This document shows, in pieces, positions 1 through 15,000 of a DNA stretch of 64,000 nt (the first letter of the stretch is position 1; the number at the start of each line of letters is the position of its first letter). Position numbers and translations under genes: made by a program. The stretch is taken from contig OU612069.1 of NCBI GenBank assembly GCA_914767715.1, forward strand, positions 29,706,079-29,770,078. Direction: 5' to 3'. The notes below the pieces were generated by a model. It was not told where the DNA came from. It worked only from the letters and a program-made list of their open reading frames with translations, and searched no databases. Origin of the DNA: Membranipora membranacea (Eukaryota > Bryozoa > Gymnolaemata > Cheilostomatida > Membraniporidae).

Positions 1-3000
1 GGCGACTCAAAATCAGTGAACCTATCAAGGAGATTATTGAGACTTTGCTAAGTAAATCACTATTTCTGAGTTCCCTCCATGACGGTTAACTTATAAATTG
101 TCGAGTTAATCACCATCCATATCAATCAGTATAATATTGTCTTATATTGAGAGTTGAGGTAACAGTGGTAATAAGTGATGCTTATTCACCTGTCAGGTAG
201 TTCTGTGAGCCTGCATTTTGTCACATTAAGCTTCTTTAGGCTCTTCAGTTCACCGATCCAATCAGGTAATGCACTTAGACTCGTATTCCATTGTACAATC
301 AGTTCCTCCAGACCAGTCAGATATCTCATACTGTAACAAGGAAAGTTATGTGAAGGTAAAGGGTTAGAAGTCGTGCTGTGGAAATCACCAGTCTTTTGGC
401 TACATAGCTGGAACGAAAGGCAGCCAGACCACTGATGACAAGTCAACAATTTGGGAGTACAGGAATGCTATGCAGTAGAGTGAAACATGATTACCATGGT
501 TCACCTATGTTATAATAATACCTTATGGCTCAAAGTTGTGTGCCCCTGTAATATTGTGTAGACAACTCTATCACTGAATCAAGTCATCTTATCGACCACT
601 ACACCAGTGGTCTGATTTTATTGGTTGATGTGCTGTTAAAATGGTTAAACCCTTTAAATGATAAAACATGGTGTAACATAGTCCTATGTAAGTATTACAT
701 CTTCCCAATGTGCAGAAAAGTTAGTCGGAGGATAAGATCTGTATCAGCTAAGTTTAGTTTCTTTTTAGCAAGGAGTAACAGGTTTGGTTTAAGTTACAAA
801 GTTAGAATATTTACTGTATTGTACTTTGATGATTTACAGGTTACAGAGGTCTTACACAATGTTTGAGATACTTTCAGCTCTTCCACCGGGCCAGTGAAAA
901 ATCTATAACTATGACAATGCTGGCGACCCAAAATCAGGGAACCTATCAAGGAGATTATTGAGACTTTGCTAAGTAAATCACTATTTCTGAGTTCCCTCCA
1001 TGACGGATAACTTCTAAATTGTCGAGTTAATCACCATCCAAATCAATCAGTATAATATTGTATTATATTGTGAGGTAAGATAACAGTGGTAATAAGTGAT
1101 GCTTATTCACCTGTCAGGTAGTTCTGTGAGACTGCAGCCAGTCACATCAAGCTTCGTCAGGCTCTTTAGTTCTCCGATCCAATCAGGTAATGCACTTAGA
1201 CTTGTATTCCATTGTACAATCAGTTCCTCCAGACCAGTCAGATATCTCATACTGTAACAAGGAAAGTTATGTGAAGGTAAAGGGTTAAAAGTCGTGCTGT
1301 GGAAATCACAAGTCTTTTGGCTACAAAGCCGGAACGAAAGGCAGCCAGACCACAGATGACAAATCAACAGACTTTGGAGTACAGGAATGCTATGCAGTGG
1401 AGTGACATATGATTATCATGGTTCACCTATGCTATAATAATACCTTATGGCTCAAGGTTGTGTGCCCCTGTAATCTTGTGCAGACAACCCTATCACTGAA
1501 TCAAGTCATGTTATCAACCACTACACCAGTGGTCTGCGTTTATTGATTGATGTGCTGTTAAAATGGTTTAACCCTTTAAACGATAAATCATGGTGTAATA
1601 TAGTCCTATGTAAGTATTATATCTTCCCAATGTGCGGAAAAGTTAGACGGAGGATAATATCTGTATCAGCTAAGTTTAGTTTATTTTTAGCAAGGAGGAA
1701 TGGGTTTGGTGTAAGTTACAAAGTTACAATATTTACTGTATTATACTTTGATGATTTACAAGTTACGGAGGTCTTGACACAATTTTCGAGGTACTTTCAG
1801 CTCTTCCACCGGGCCAGTGTATCAACTATAACTATGACAATGCTGGCGACTCAAAATCAGTGAACCTATCAAGGAGATTATTGAGACTTTGCTAAGTAAA
1901 TCACTATTTCTGAGTTCCCTCCATGGCGGATAACTTATAAATTGTCGAGTTAATCACCATCCACATTAATCAGTATAATATTGTATTATATTGAGAGTTG
2001 AGGTAACAGTGGTAATAAGTGATGCTTATTCACCTGTCAGGTAGTTCTGTGATCCTGCAGTTTGTCACATCAAGCTTCTTTAGGCTCTTTAGTTCTCTGA
2101 TCCAATCAGGTAATGCACTCAGACTGTCATTCTCCTCCACAATCAGTTCCTCCAGACCAGTCAGATATCTCATACTGTAACAAGGAAAGTTATGTGAAGG
2201 TAAAGGGTTAGAAGTTGTGCTGTGGAAATCACCAGTCTTTTGGCTACATAGCCGGAACGAAAGGCAGCCAGACAACAGATGACAACTCAACAACTTGGGA
2301 GTACAGGAATGCTATGCAGTAGAGTGAAACATGATTACCATGGTTCACCTATGTTATAATAATACCTTATGGCTCAAAGTTGTGTGCCCCTGTAATATTG
2401 TGTAGACAACTCTATCACTGATTCAAGTCATCTTATCGACCACGACACCAGTGGTCTGCTTTTATTGGTTGATGTGCTGTTAAAATGGTTAAACCCTTCA
2501 AACGATAAATCATGGTGTAGCATACTCCTATGTAAGTATTATATCTTCCCAATGTGCGGAAAATTTAGACGGAGGATAATATCTGTATCAGCTAAGTTTA
2601 GTTTATTTTTAGCAAGGAGTAACGGGTTTGATTTAAGTTACAAAGTTAGAATATTTACTGTATTATACTTTGATGATTTACAAGTTACGGAGGTCTTACA
2701 CAATGTTTAAGATACTTTCAGCTTTTCCACCGGGCCAGTGAAAAATCTATAAATATGACAATGCTGGCGACCCAAAATCAGTGAACCTATAAAGGAGATT
2801 ATTGAGACTTTGCTAAGTAAATCACTATTTCTGAGTTCCCTCCATGACGGTTAACTTATAAATTGTCGGGTTGATCACCATCCAAATCAATCAGTATAAT
2901 ATTGTATTATATTGATAGGTAAGGTAACAGTGGAAATAAGTGATGCTTATTCACCTGTCAGGTAGTTCTGTGAGCCTGCATTTTGTCACATCAAGCTTCT

Positions 3001-6000
3001 TTAAACTCTTTAGTTCTCCGATCCTGTCAGGTAATGTACTCAGACTTGTATTCGATCGTACAATCAGTTCCTTCAGACCAGTCAGATATCTCATACTGTA
3101 ACAAGGAAAGTTATGTGAAGGTAAAGGGTTAGAAGTCGTGCTGTGGAAATCACCAGTCTTTTGGCTACATAGCCGGAACGTAAGGCAGCCAGACAACAGA
3201 TGACAAATCAACAGACTTGGGAGTACAGGAATGCTATGCAGTGGAGTGAAATATGATTATCATGGTTCACCTATGCTATAATTATACCTTATGGCTCAAA
3301 GTTGTGTGCCCCTGTAACATTGTGTAGACAACTCTATCACTGAATCAAGTCATGTTATCGACCACTACACCAGTGGTCTGCTTTTATTGGTTGATGTGCT
3401 GTTAAAATGGTTAAACCCTTTAAATGATAATTCATGGTTTAAAATAGTCCTATGTAAGTAATATTTCTTCCCAATGTGCGGAAAAGTTAGACGGGGGATA
3501 GTATCTGTATCAGCTAATTTTAGTTTATTTTTAGCAAGGAGTAACAGGTTTGATTTAAGTTACAAAGTTAGAATATTTACTGTATTATACTTTGATGATC
3601 TACAAGTTACGGAGGTCTTGACACAGTTTTTGAGATACTTTCAGCTCTTCCACCGGGCCAGTGAAAAATATATAACTATGAAAATGCTGGCAACTCAAAA
3701 TCAGAGAACATGTCAAGGAGATTATTGAGACTTTGCTAAGTAAATCACTATTTCTGAGTTCCCTCCATGATGGTTAACTTATAAATTATCGAGTTAATCA
3801 CCATCCACATCAGTCAGTATAATATTGTATTATATTGAGAGTTGAGGTAACAGTGGTAATAAGTGATGCTTATTCACCTGTCAGGTAGTTCTGTGAGCCT
3901 GCAGTTTTTCATATCAAGCTTCTTTAGGCTCTTTAGTTCTCTGATCCATTCAGGTAATGTACTCAGACTGTTATTCTCCTCCACAATCAGTTCCTCCAGA
4001 CCAGTCAGATATCTCATACTGTAACAAGGAAAGTTACGTGAAGGTAAAGGGTGAAAAGTTGTGCTATGGAAATCACCAGTCTTTTGGCTACATAGCCGGA
4101 ACTAATGGCAGCCAGACCACAAATGACAAATCAACAGACTTGGGAGTACAGGAATGCTATGCAGTAGAGTGAAACATGATTATCATGGTTCACCTATGCA
4201 ATAAGAATACCTTATGGCTCAAAGTTGTGTGCCCCTGTAATATTGTGCTGACAACTCTATCACTGCATAAAGTCATGTTATTGACCACTACACCAGTGGT
4301 CTGCTTTTATTGGTTAATGTGCTGTTAAAATGTTTTAACCCTTTAAATGATAAATCATGGTGTAAAATAGTCCTATGTAAGTATTATATCTTCCCAATGT
4401 GCGGAAAAGTTAGACGGAAGATAATAGCTGTATCAGCTAAGGTTAGTTTATTTTTAGCAAGGAGTAACAGGTTTGGTTTAAGTTACAAAGTTAGAATATT
4501 TACTGTATTGTACTTTGATGATTTACAAGTTACGGAGGTCTTGACACAGTTTTGGAGATACTTTCAGCTCTTCCACCGGGCCAGTGAAAAATATATAACT
4601 ATGAAAATGCTGGCAACTCAAAATCAGAGAACATGTCAAGGAGATTATTGAGACTTTGCTAAGTAAATCACTATTTCTGAGTTCCCTCCATGACGGAAAA
4701 CTTATAAATTGTCGAGTTAATCACCATCCACATCAGTCAGTATAATATAGTATTATATTGAGAGTTGAGGTAACAGTGGTAATAAGTGATGCTTATTCAC
4801 CTGTCAGGTAGTTCTGTGAGACTGCAGCGAGTCACATCAAGCTTCTTCAGGCTCTTTAGTTCTCCAGTCCAATCAGGTAATGTACTCAGATTTGTATTCC
4901 TATGTACAATCAGTTCCTCCAGACCAGTCAGATATCTGATACTGTAACAAGGAAAGTTATGTGAAGGTAAAGGGTTAGAAGTCGTGCTACGGAAATCACC
5001 GGTCTTTTGGCTACATAGCCGGAACGAAAGGCAGCCAGACCACAGATGACAAATCAACAGACTTTGGAGTACAGGAATGCTATGCAGTAGAGTGAAACAT
5101 GATTATCATGGTTCACCTATGCAATAAGAATACCTTATGGCTCAAGGTTGTGTGCCCCTGTAATATTGTGCTGACAACTCTATCACTGCATAAAGTCATG
5201 TTATCGACCACTAACCCAGTGGTCTGCTTTTATTGATTGATGTGCTGTTAAAATGGTTTAACCCTTTAAACGATAAATCATGGTGTAAAATAGTCCTATG
5301 TAAGTATTATATCTTCCCAATGTGCGGAAAAGTTAGACGGAGGATAATATCTGTATCAGCTAAGTTTAGTTTATTTTTAGCAAGGAGGAATGGGTTTGGT
5401 GTAAGTTACAAAGTTACAATATTTACTGTATTATACTTTGATGATTTACAAGTTACGGAGGTCTTGACACAATTTTCGAGGTACTTTCAGATCTTCCACC
5501 GGGCCAGTGTATCAACTATAACTATGACAATGCTGGCGACTCAAAATCAGTGAACCTATCAAGGAGATTATTGAGACTTTGCTAAGTAAATCACTATTTC
5601 TGAGTTCCCTCCATGACGGATAACTTATAAATTGTCGAGTTAATCACCATCCACATTAATCAGTATAATATTGTATTATATTGAGAGTTGAGGTAACAGT
5701 GGTAATAAGTGATGCTTATTCACCTGTCAGGTAGTTCTGTGATCCTGCAGTTTGTCACATCAAGCTTCTTTAGGCTCTTTAGTTCTCTGATCCAATCAGG
5801 TAATGCACTCAGACTGTCATTCTCCTCCACAATCAGTTCCTCCAGACCAGTCAGATATCTCATACTGTAACAAGGAAAGTTATGTGAAGGTAAAGGGTTA
5901 GAAGTCGTGCTGTGGAAATCACCAGTCTTTTGGCTACATAGCCGGAACGAAAGGCAGCCAGACAACAGATGACAACTCAACAACTTGGGAGTACAGGAAT

Positions 6001-9000
6001 GCTATGCAGTAGAGTGAAACATGATTACCATGGTTCACCTATGTTATAATAATACCTTATGGCTCAAAGTTGTGTGCCCCTGTAATATTGTGTAGACAAC
6101 TCTATCACTGATTCAAGTCATCTTATCGACCACGACACCAGTGGTCTGCTTTTATTGGTTGATGTGCTGTTAAAATGGTTAAACCCTTCAAACGATAAAT
6201 CATGGTGTAGCATACTCCTATGTAAGTATTATATCTTCCCAATGTGCGGAAAATTTAGACGGAGGATAATATCTGTATCAGCTAAGTTTAGTTTATTTTT
6301 AGCAAGGAGTAACGGGTTTGATTTAAGTTACAAAGTTAGAATATTTACTGTATTATACTTTGATGATTTACAAGTTACGGAGGTCTTACACAATGTTTAA
6401 GATACTTTCAGCTTTTCCACCGGGCCAGTGAAAAATCTATAAATATGACAATGCTGGCGACCCAAAATCAGTGAACCTATCAAGGAGATTATTGAGACTT
6501 TGCTAAGTAAATCACTATTTCTGAGTTCCCTCCATGACGGTTAACTTATAAATTGTCGAGTTGATCACCATCCAAATCAATCAGTATAATATTGTATTAT
6601 ATTGATAGGTAAGGTAACAGTGGAAATAAGTGATGCTGATTCACCTGTCAGGTAGTTCTGTGAGCCTGCATTTTGTCACATCAAGCTTCTTTAAACTCTT
6701 TAGTTCTCCGATCCTGTCAGGTAATGTACTCAGACTTGTATTCGATCGTACAATCAGTTCCTCCAGACCAGTCAGATATCTCATACTGTAACAAGGAAAG
6801 TTATGTGAAGGTAAAGGGTTAGAAGTCGTGCTGTGGAAATCACCAGTCTTTTGGCTACATAGCCGGAACGTAAGGCAGCCAGACAACAGATGACAAATCA
6901 ACAGACTTGGGAGTACAGGAATGCTATGCAGTGGAGTGAAATATGATTATCATGGTTCACCTATGCTATAATTATGCCTTATGGCTCAAAGTTGTGTGCC
7001 CCTGTAACATTGTGTAGACAACTCTATCACTGAATCAAGTCATGTTATCGACCACTACACCAGTGGTCTGCTTTTATTGGTTGATGTGCTGTTAAAATGG
7101 TTAAACCCTTTAAATGATAATTCATGGTTTAAAATAGTCCTATGTAAGTAATATTTCTTCCCAATGTGCGGAAAAGTTAGACGGGGGATAGTATCTGTAT
7201 CAGCTAATTTTAGTTTATTTTTAGCAAGGAGTAACAGGTTTGATTTAAGTTACAAAGTTAGAATATTTACTGTATTATACTTTGATGATTTACAAGTTAC
7301 GGAGGTCTTACACAATGTTTAAGATACTTTCAGCTTTTCCACCGGGCCAGTGAAAAATCTATAAATATGACAATGCTGGCGACCCAAAATCAGTGAACCT
7401 ATCAAGGAGATTATTGAGACTTTGCTAAGTAAATCACTATTTCTGAGTTCCCTCCATGACGGTTAACTTATAAATTGTCGAGTTAATCACCATCCACATC
7501 AGTCAGTATAATATAGTATTATATTGAGAGTTGAGGTAACAGTGGTAATAAGTGATGCTTATTCACCTGTCAGGTAGTTCTGTGAGGCTGCAGCGAGTCA
7601 CATCAAGCTTCTTCAGGCTCTTTAGTTCTCCAATCCAATCAGGTAATGTACTCAGACTTGTATTCCTATGTACAATCAGTTCCTCCAGACCAGTCAGATA
7701 TCTGATACTGTAACAAGGAAAGGTATGTGAAGGTAAAGGGTTAGAAGTCGTGCTACGGAAATCACCGGTCTTTTGGCTACATAGCCGGAACGAAAGGCAG
7801 CCAGACCACAGATGACAAATCAACAGACTTTGGAGTACAGGAATGCTATGCAGTAGAGTGAAACATGATTATCATGGTTCACCTATGCAATAAGAATACC
7901 TTATGGCTCAAGGTTGTGTGCCCCTGTAATATTGTGCTGACAACTCTATCACTGCATAAAGTCATGTTATCGACCACTAACCCAGTGGTCTGCTTTTATT
8001 GATTGATGTGCTGTTAAAATGGTTTAACCCTTTAAACGATAAATCATGGTGTAAAATAGTCCTATGTAAGTATTATATCTTCCCAATGTGCGGAAAAGTT
8101 AGATGGAGGATAATATCTGTATCAGCTAAGTTTAGTTTATTTTTAGCAAGGAGGAATGGGTTTGGTGTAAGTTACAAAGTTACAATATTTACTGTATTAT
8201 ACTTTGATGATTTACAAGTTACGGAGGTCTTGACACAATTTTCGAGGTACTTTCAGCTCTTCCACCGGGCCAGTGTATCAACTATAACTATGACAATGCT
8301 GGCGACTGAAAATCAGTGAACCTATCAAGGAGATTATTGAGACTTTGCTAAGTAAATCACTATTTCTGAGTTCCCTCCATGACGGATAACTTATAAATTG
8401 TCGAGTTAATCACCATCCACATTAATCAGTATAATATTGTATTATATTGAGAGTAGAGGTAACAGTGGTAATAAGTGATGCTTATTCACCTGTCAGGTAG
8501 TTCTGTGATCCTGCAGTTTGTCACATCAAGCTTCTTTAGGCTCTTTAGTTCTCTGATCCAATCAGGTAATGCACTCAGACTGTCATTCTCCTCCACAATC
8601 AGTTCCTCCAGACCAGTCAGATATCTCATACTGTAACAAGGAAAGTTATGTGAAGGTAAAGGGTTAGAAGTTGTGCTGTGGAAATCACCAGTCTTTTGGC
8701 TACATAGCCGGAACGAAAGGCAGCCAGACAACAGATGACAACTCAACAACTTGGGAGTACAGGAATGCTATGCAGTAGAGTGAAACATGATTACCATGGT
8801 TCACCTATGTTATAATAATACCTTATGGCTCAAAGTTGTGTGCCCCTGTAATATTGTGTAGACAACTCTATCACTGATTCAAGTCATCTTATCAACCACG
8901 ACACCAGTGGTCTGCTTTTATTGGTTGATGTGCTGTTAAAATGGTTAAACCCTTCAAACGATAAATCATGGTGTAGCATACTCCTATGTAAGTATTATAT

Positions 9001-12000
9001 CTTCCCGATGTGCGGAAAATTTAGACGGAGGATAATATCTGTATCAGCTAAGTTTAGTTTATTTTTAGCAAGGAGTAACGGGTTTGATTTAAGTTACAAA
9101 GTTAGAATATTTACTGTATTATACTTTGATGATTTACAAGTTACGGAGGTCTTACACAATGTTTAAGATACTTTCAGCTTTTCCACCGGGCCAGTGAAAA
9201 ATCTATAAATATGACAATGCTGGCGACCCAAAATCAGTGAACCTATCAAGGAGATTATTGAGACTTTGCTAAGTAAATCACTATTTCTGAGTTCCCTCCA
9301 TGACGGTTAACTTATAAATTGTCGAGTTGATCACCATCCAAATCAATCAGTATAATATTGTATTATATTGATAGGTAAGGTAACAGTGGAAATAAGTGAT
9401 GCTTATTCACCTGTCAGGTAGTTCTGTGAGCCTGCATTTTGTCACATCAAGCTTCTTTAAACTCTTTAGTTCTCCGATCCTGTCAGGTAATGTACTCAGA
9501 CTTGTATTCGATCGTACAATCAGTTCCTCCAGACCAGTCAGATATCTCATACTGTAACAAGGAAAGTTATGTGAAGGTAAAGGGTTAGAAGTCGTGCTGT
9601 GGAAATCACCAGTCTTTTGGCTACATAGCCGGAACGTAAGGCAGCCAGACAACAGATGACAAATCAACAGACTTGGGAGTACAGGAATGCTATGCAGTGG
9701 AGTGAAATATGATTATCATGGTTCACCTATGCTATAATTATGCCTTATGGCTCAAAGTTGTGTGCCCCTGTAACATTGTGTAGACAACTCTATCACTGAA
9801 TCAAGTCATGTTATCGACCACTACACCAGTGGTCTGCTTTTATTGGTTGATGTGCTGTTAAAATGGTTAAACCCTTTAAATGATAATTCATGGTTTAAAA
9901 TAGTCCTATGTAAGTAATATTTCTTCCCAATGTGCGGAAAAGTTAGACGGGGGATAGTATCTGTATCAGCTAATTTTAGTTTATTTTTAGCAAGGAGTAA
10001 CAGGTTTGATTTAAGTTACAAAGTTAGAATATTTACTGTATTATACTTTGATGATCTACAAGTTACGGAGGTCTTGACACAGTTTTTGAGATACTTTCAG
10101 CTCTTCCACCGGGCCAGTGAGAAATATATAACTATGAAAATGCTGGCAACTCGAAATCAGAGAACATGTCAATGAGATTATTGAGACTTTGCTAAGTAAA
10201 TCACTATTTCTGAGTTCCCTCCATGATGGTTAACTTATAAATTATCGAGTTAATCACCATCCACATCAGTCAGTATAATATTGTATTATATTGAGAGTTG
10301 AGGTAACAGTGGTAATAAGTGATGCTTATTCACCTGTCAGGTAGTTCTGTGAGCCTGCATTTTGTCACATCAAGCTTCTTTAAACTCTTTAGTTCTCCTA
10401 TCCTGTCAGGTAATGTACTCAGACTTGTATTCGATCGTACAATCAGTTCCTCCAGACCAGTCAGATATCTCATACTGTAACAAGGAAAGTTATGTGAAGG
10501 TAAAGGGTTAGAAGTCGTGCTGTGGAAATCACCAGTCTTTTGGCTACATAGCCGGAACGAAAGGCAGCCAGACAACAGATGACAACTCAACAACTTGGGA
10601 GTACAGGAATGCTATGCAGTAGAGTGAAACATGATTACCATGGTTCACCTATGTTATAATAATACCTTATGGCTCAAAGTTGTGTGCCCCTGTAATATTG
10701 TGTAGACAACTCTATCACTGATTCAAGTCATCTTATCGACCACGACACCAGTGGTCTGCTTTTATTGGTTGATGTGCTGTTAAAATGGTTAAACCCTTCA
10801 AACGATAAATCATGGTGTAGCATACTCCTATGTAAGTATTATATCTTCCCAATGTGCGGAAAATTTAGACGGAGGATAATATCTGTATCAGCTAAGTTTC
10901 GTTTATTTTTAGCAAGGAGTAACGGGTTTGATTTAAGTTACAAAGTTAGAATATTTACTGTATTATACTTTGATGATTTACAAGTTACGGAGGTTTTACA
11001 CGATGTTTAAGATACTTTCAGCTTTTCCACCGGGCCAGTGAAAAATCTATAAATATGACAATGCTGGCGACCCAAAATCAGTGAACCTATCAAGGAGATT
11101 ATTGAGACTTTGCTAAGTAAATCACTATTTCTGAGTTCCCTCCATGACGGTTAACTTATAAATTGTCGAGTTGATCACCATCCAAATCAATCAGTATAAT
11201 ATTGTATTATATTGATAGGTAAGGTAACAGTGGAAATAAGTGATGCTTATTCACCTGTCAGGTAGTTCTGTGAGCCTGCATTTTGTCACATCAAGCTTCT
11301 TTAAACTCTTTAGTTCTCCGATCCTGTCAGGTAATGTACTCAGACTTGTATTCGATCGTACAATCAGTTCCTCCAGACCAGTCAGATATCTCATACTGTA
11401 ACAAGGAAAGTTATGTGAAGGTAAAGGGTTAGAAGTCGTGCTGTGGAAATCACCAGTCTTTTGGCTACATAGCCGGAACGTAAGGCAGCCAGACAACAGA
11501 TGACAAATCAACAGACTTGGGAGTACAGGAATGCTATGCAGTGGAGTGAAATATGATTATCATGGTTCACCTATGCTATAATTATGCCTTATGGCTCAAA
11601 GTTGTGTGCCCCTGTAACATTGTGTAGACAACTCTATCACTGAATCAAGTCATGTTATCGACCACTACACCAGTGGTCTGCTTTTATTGGTTGATGTGCT
11701 GTTAAAATGGTTAAACCCTTTAAATGATAATTCATGGTTTAAAATAGTCCTATGTAAGTAATATTTCTTCCCAATGTGCGGAAAAGTTAGACGGGGGATA
11801 GTATCTGTATCAGCTAATTTTAGTTTATTTTTAGCAAGGAGTAACAGGTTTGATTTAAGTTACAAAGTTAGAATATTTACTGTATTATACTTTGATGATC
11901 TACAAGTTACGGAGGTCTTGACACAGTTTTTGAGATACTTTCAGCTCTTCCACCGGGCCAGTGAAAAATATATAACTATGAAAATGCTGGCAACTCAAAA

Positions 12001-15000
12001 TCAGAGAACATGTCAAGGAGATTATTGAGACTTTGCTAAGTAAATCACTATTTCTGAGTTCCCTCCATGATGGTTAACTTATAAATTATCGAGTTAATCA
12101 CCATCCACATCAGTCAGTATAATATTGTATTATATTGAGAGTTGAGGTAACAGTGGTAATAAGTGATGCTTATTCACCTGTCAGGTAGTTCTGTGAGCCT
12201 GCATTTTGTCACATCAAGCTTCTTTAAACTCTTTAGTTCTCCGATCCTGTCAGGTAATGTACTCAGACTTGTATTCGATCGTACAATCAGTTCCTCCAGA
12301 CCAGTCAGATATCTCATACTGTAACAAGGAAAGTTATGTGAAGGTAAAGGGTTAGAAGTCGTGCTGTGGAAATCACCAGTCTTTTGGCTACATAGCCGGA
12401 ACGAAAGGCAGCCAGACAACAGATGACAACTCAACAACTTGGGAGTACAGGAATGCTATGCAGTAGAGTGAAACATGATTACCATGGTTCACCTATGTTA
12501 TAATAATACCTTATGGCTCAAAGTTGTGTGCCCCTGTAATATTGTGTAGACAACTCTATCACTGATTCAAGTCATCTTATCGACCACGACACCAGTGGTC
12601 TGCTTTTATTGGTTGATGTGCTGTTAAAATGGTTAAACCCTTCAAACGATAAATCATGGTGTAGCATACTCCTATGTAAGTATTATATCTTCCCAATGTG
12701 CGGAAAATTTAGACGGAGGATAATATCTGTATCAGCTAAGTTTAGTTTATTTTTAGCAAGGAGTAACGGGTTTGATTTAAGTTACAAAGTTAGAATATTT
12801 ACTGTATTATACTTTGATGATTTACAAGTTACGGAGGTCTTACACAATGTTTAAGATACTTTCAGCTTTTCCACCGGGCCAGTGAAAAATCTATAAATAT
12901 GACAATGCTGGCGACCCAAAATCAGTGAACCTATCAAGGAGATTATTGAGACTTTGCTAAGTAAATCACTATTTCTGAGTTCCCTCCATGACGGTTAACT
13001 TATAAATTGACGAGTTGATCACCATCCAAATCAATCAGTATAATATTGTATTATATTGATAGGTAAGGTAACAGTGGAAATAAGTGATGCTGATTCACCT
13101 GTCAGGTAGTTCTGTGAGCCTGCATTTTGTCACATCAAGCTTCTTTAAACTCTTTAGTTCTCCGATCCTGTCAGGTAATGTACTCAGACTTGTATTCGAT
13201 CGTACAATCAGTTCCTCCAGACCAGTCAGATATCTCATACTGTAACAAGGAAAGTTATGTGAAGGTAAAGGGTTAGAAGTCGTGCTGTGGAAATCACCAG
13301 TCTTTTGGCTACATAGCCGGAACGTAAGGCAGCCAGACAACAGATGACAAATCAACAGACTTGGGAGTACAGGAATGCTATGCAGTGGAGTGAAATATGA
13401 TTATCATGGTTCACCTATGCTATAATTATGCCTTATGGCTCAAAGTTGTGTGCCCCTGTAACATTGTGTAGACAACTCTATCACTGAATCAAGTCATGTT
13501 ATCGACCACTACACCAGTGGTCTGCTTTTATTGGTTGATGTGCTGTTAAAATGGTTAAACCCTTTAAATGATAATTCATGGTTTAAAATAGTCCTATGTA
13601 AGTAATATTTCTTCCCAATGTGCGGAAAAGTTAGACGGGGATAGTATCTGTATCAGCTAATTTTAGTTTATTTTTAGCAAGGAGTAACAGGTTTGATTTA
13701 AGTTACAAAGTTAGAATATTTACTGTATTATACTTTGATGATTTACAAGTTACGGAGGTCTTACACAATGTTTAAGATACTTTCAGCTTTTCCACCGGGC
13801 CAGTGAAAAATCTATAAATATGACAATGCTGGCGACCCAAAATCAGTGAACCTATCAAGGAGATTATTGAGACTTTGCTAAGTAAATCACTATTTCTGAG
13901 TTCCCTCCATGACGGTTAACTTATAAATTGTCGAGTTAATCACCATCCACATCAGTCAGTATAATATAGTATTATATTGAGAGTTGAGGTAACAGTGGTA
14001 ATAAGTGATGCTTATTCACCTGTCAGGTAGTTCTGTGAGACTGCAGCGAGTCACATCAAGCTTCTTCAGGCTCTTTAGTTCTCCAATCCAATCAGGTAAT
14101 GTACTCAGACTTGTATTCCTATGTACAATCAGTTCCTCCAGACCAGTCAGATATCTGATACTGTAACAAGGAAAGTTATGTGAAGGTAAAGGGTTAGAAG
14201 TCGTGCTACGGAAATCACCGGTCTTTTGGCTACATAGCCGGAACGAAAGGCAGCCAGACCACAGATGACAAATCAACAGACTTTGGAGTACAGGAATGCT
14301 ATGCAGTAGAGTGAAACATGATTACCATGGTTCACCTATGTTATAATAATACCTTATGGCTCAAAGTTGTGTGCCCCTGTAATATTGTGTAGACAACTCT
14401 ATCACTGATTCAAGTCATCTTATCGACCACTAACCCAGTGGTCTGCTTTTATTGATTGATGTGCTGTTAAAATGGTTTAACCCTTTAAACGATAAATCAT
14501 GGTGTAAAATAGTCCTATGTAAGTATTATATCTTCCCAATGTGCGGACAAGTTAGACGGAGGATAATATCTGTATCAGCTAAGTTTAGTTTATTTTTAGC
14601 AAGGAGGAATGGGTTTGGTGTAAGTTACAAAGTTACAATATTTACTGTATTATACTTTGATGATTTACAAGTTACGGAGGTCTTGACACAATTTTCGAGG
14701 TACTTTCAGCTCTTCCACCGGGCCAGTGTATCAACTATAACTATGACAATGCTGGCGACTGAAAATCAGTGAACCTATCAAGGAGATTATTGAGACTTTG
14801 CTAAGTAAATCACTATTTCTGAGTTCCCTCCATGACGGATAACTTATAAATTGTCGAGTTAATCACCATCCACATTAATCAGTATAATATTGTATTATAT
14901 TGAGAGTTGAGGTAACAGTGGTAATAAGTGATGCTTATTCACCTGTCAGGTAGTTCTGTGATCCTGCAGTTTGTCACATCAAGCTTCTTTAGGCTCTTTA

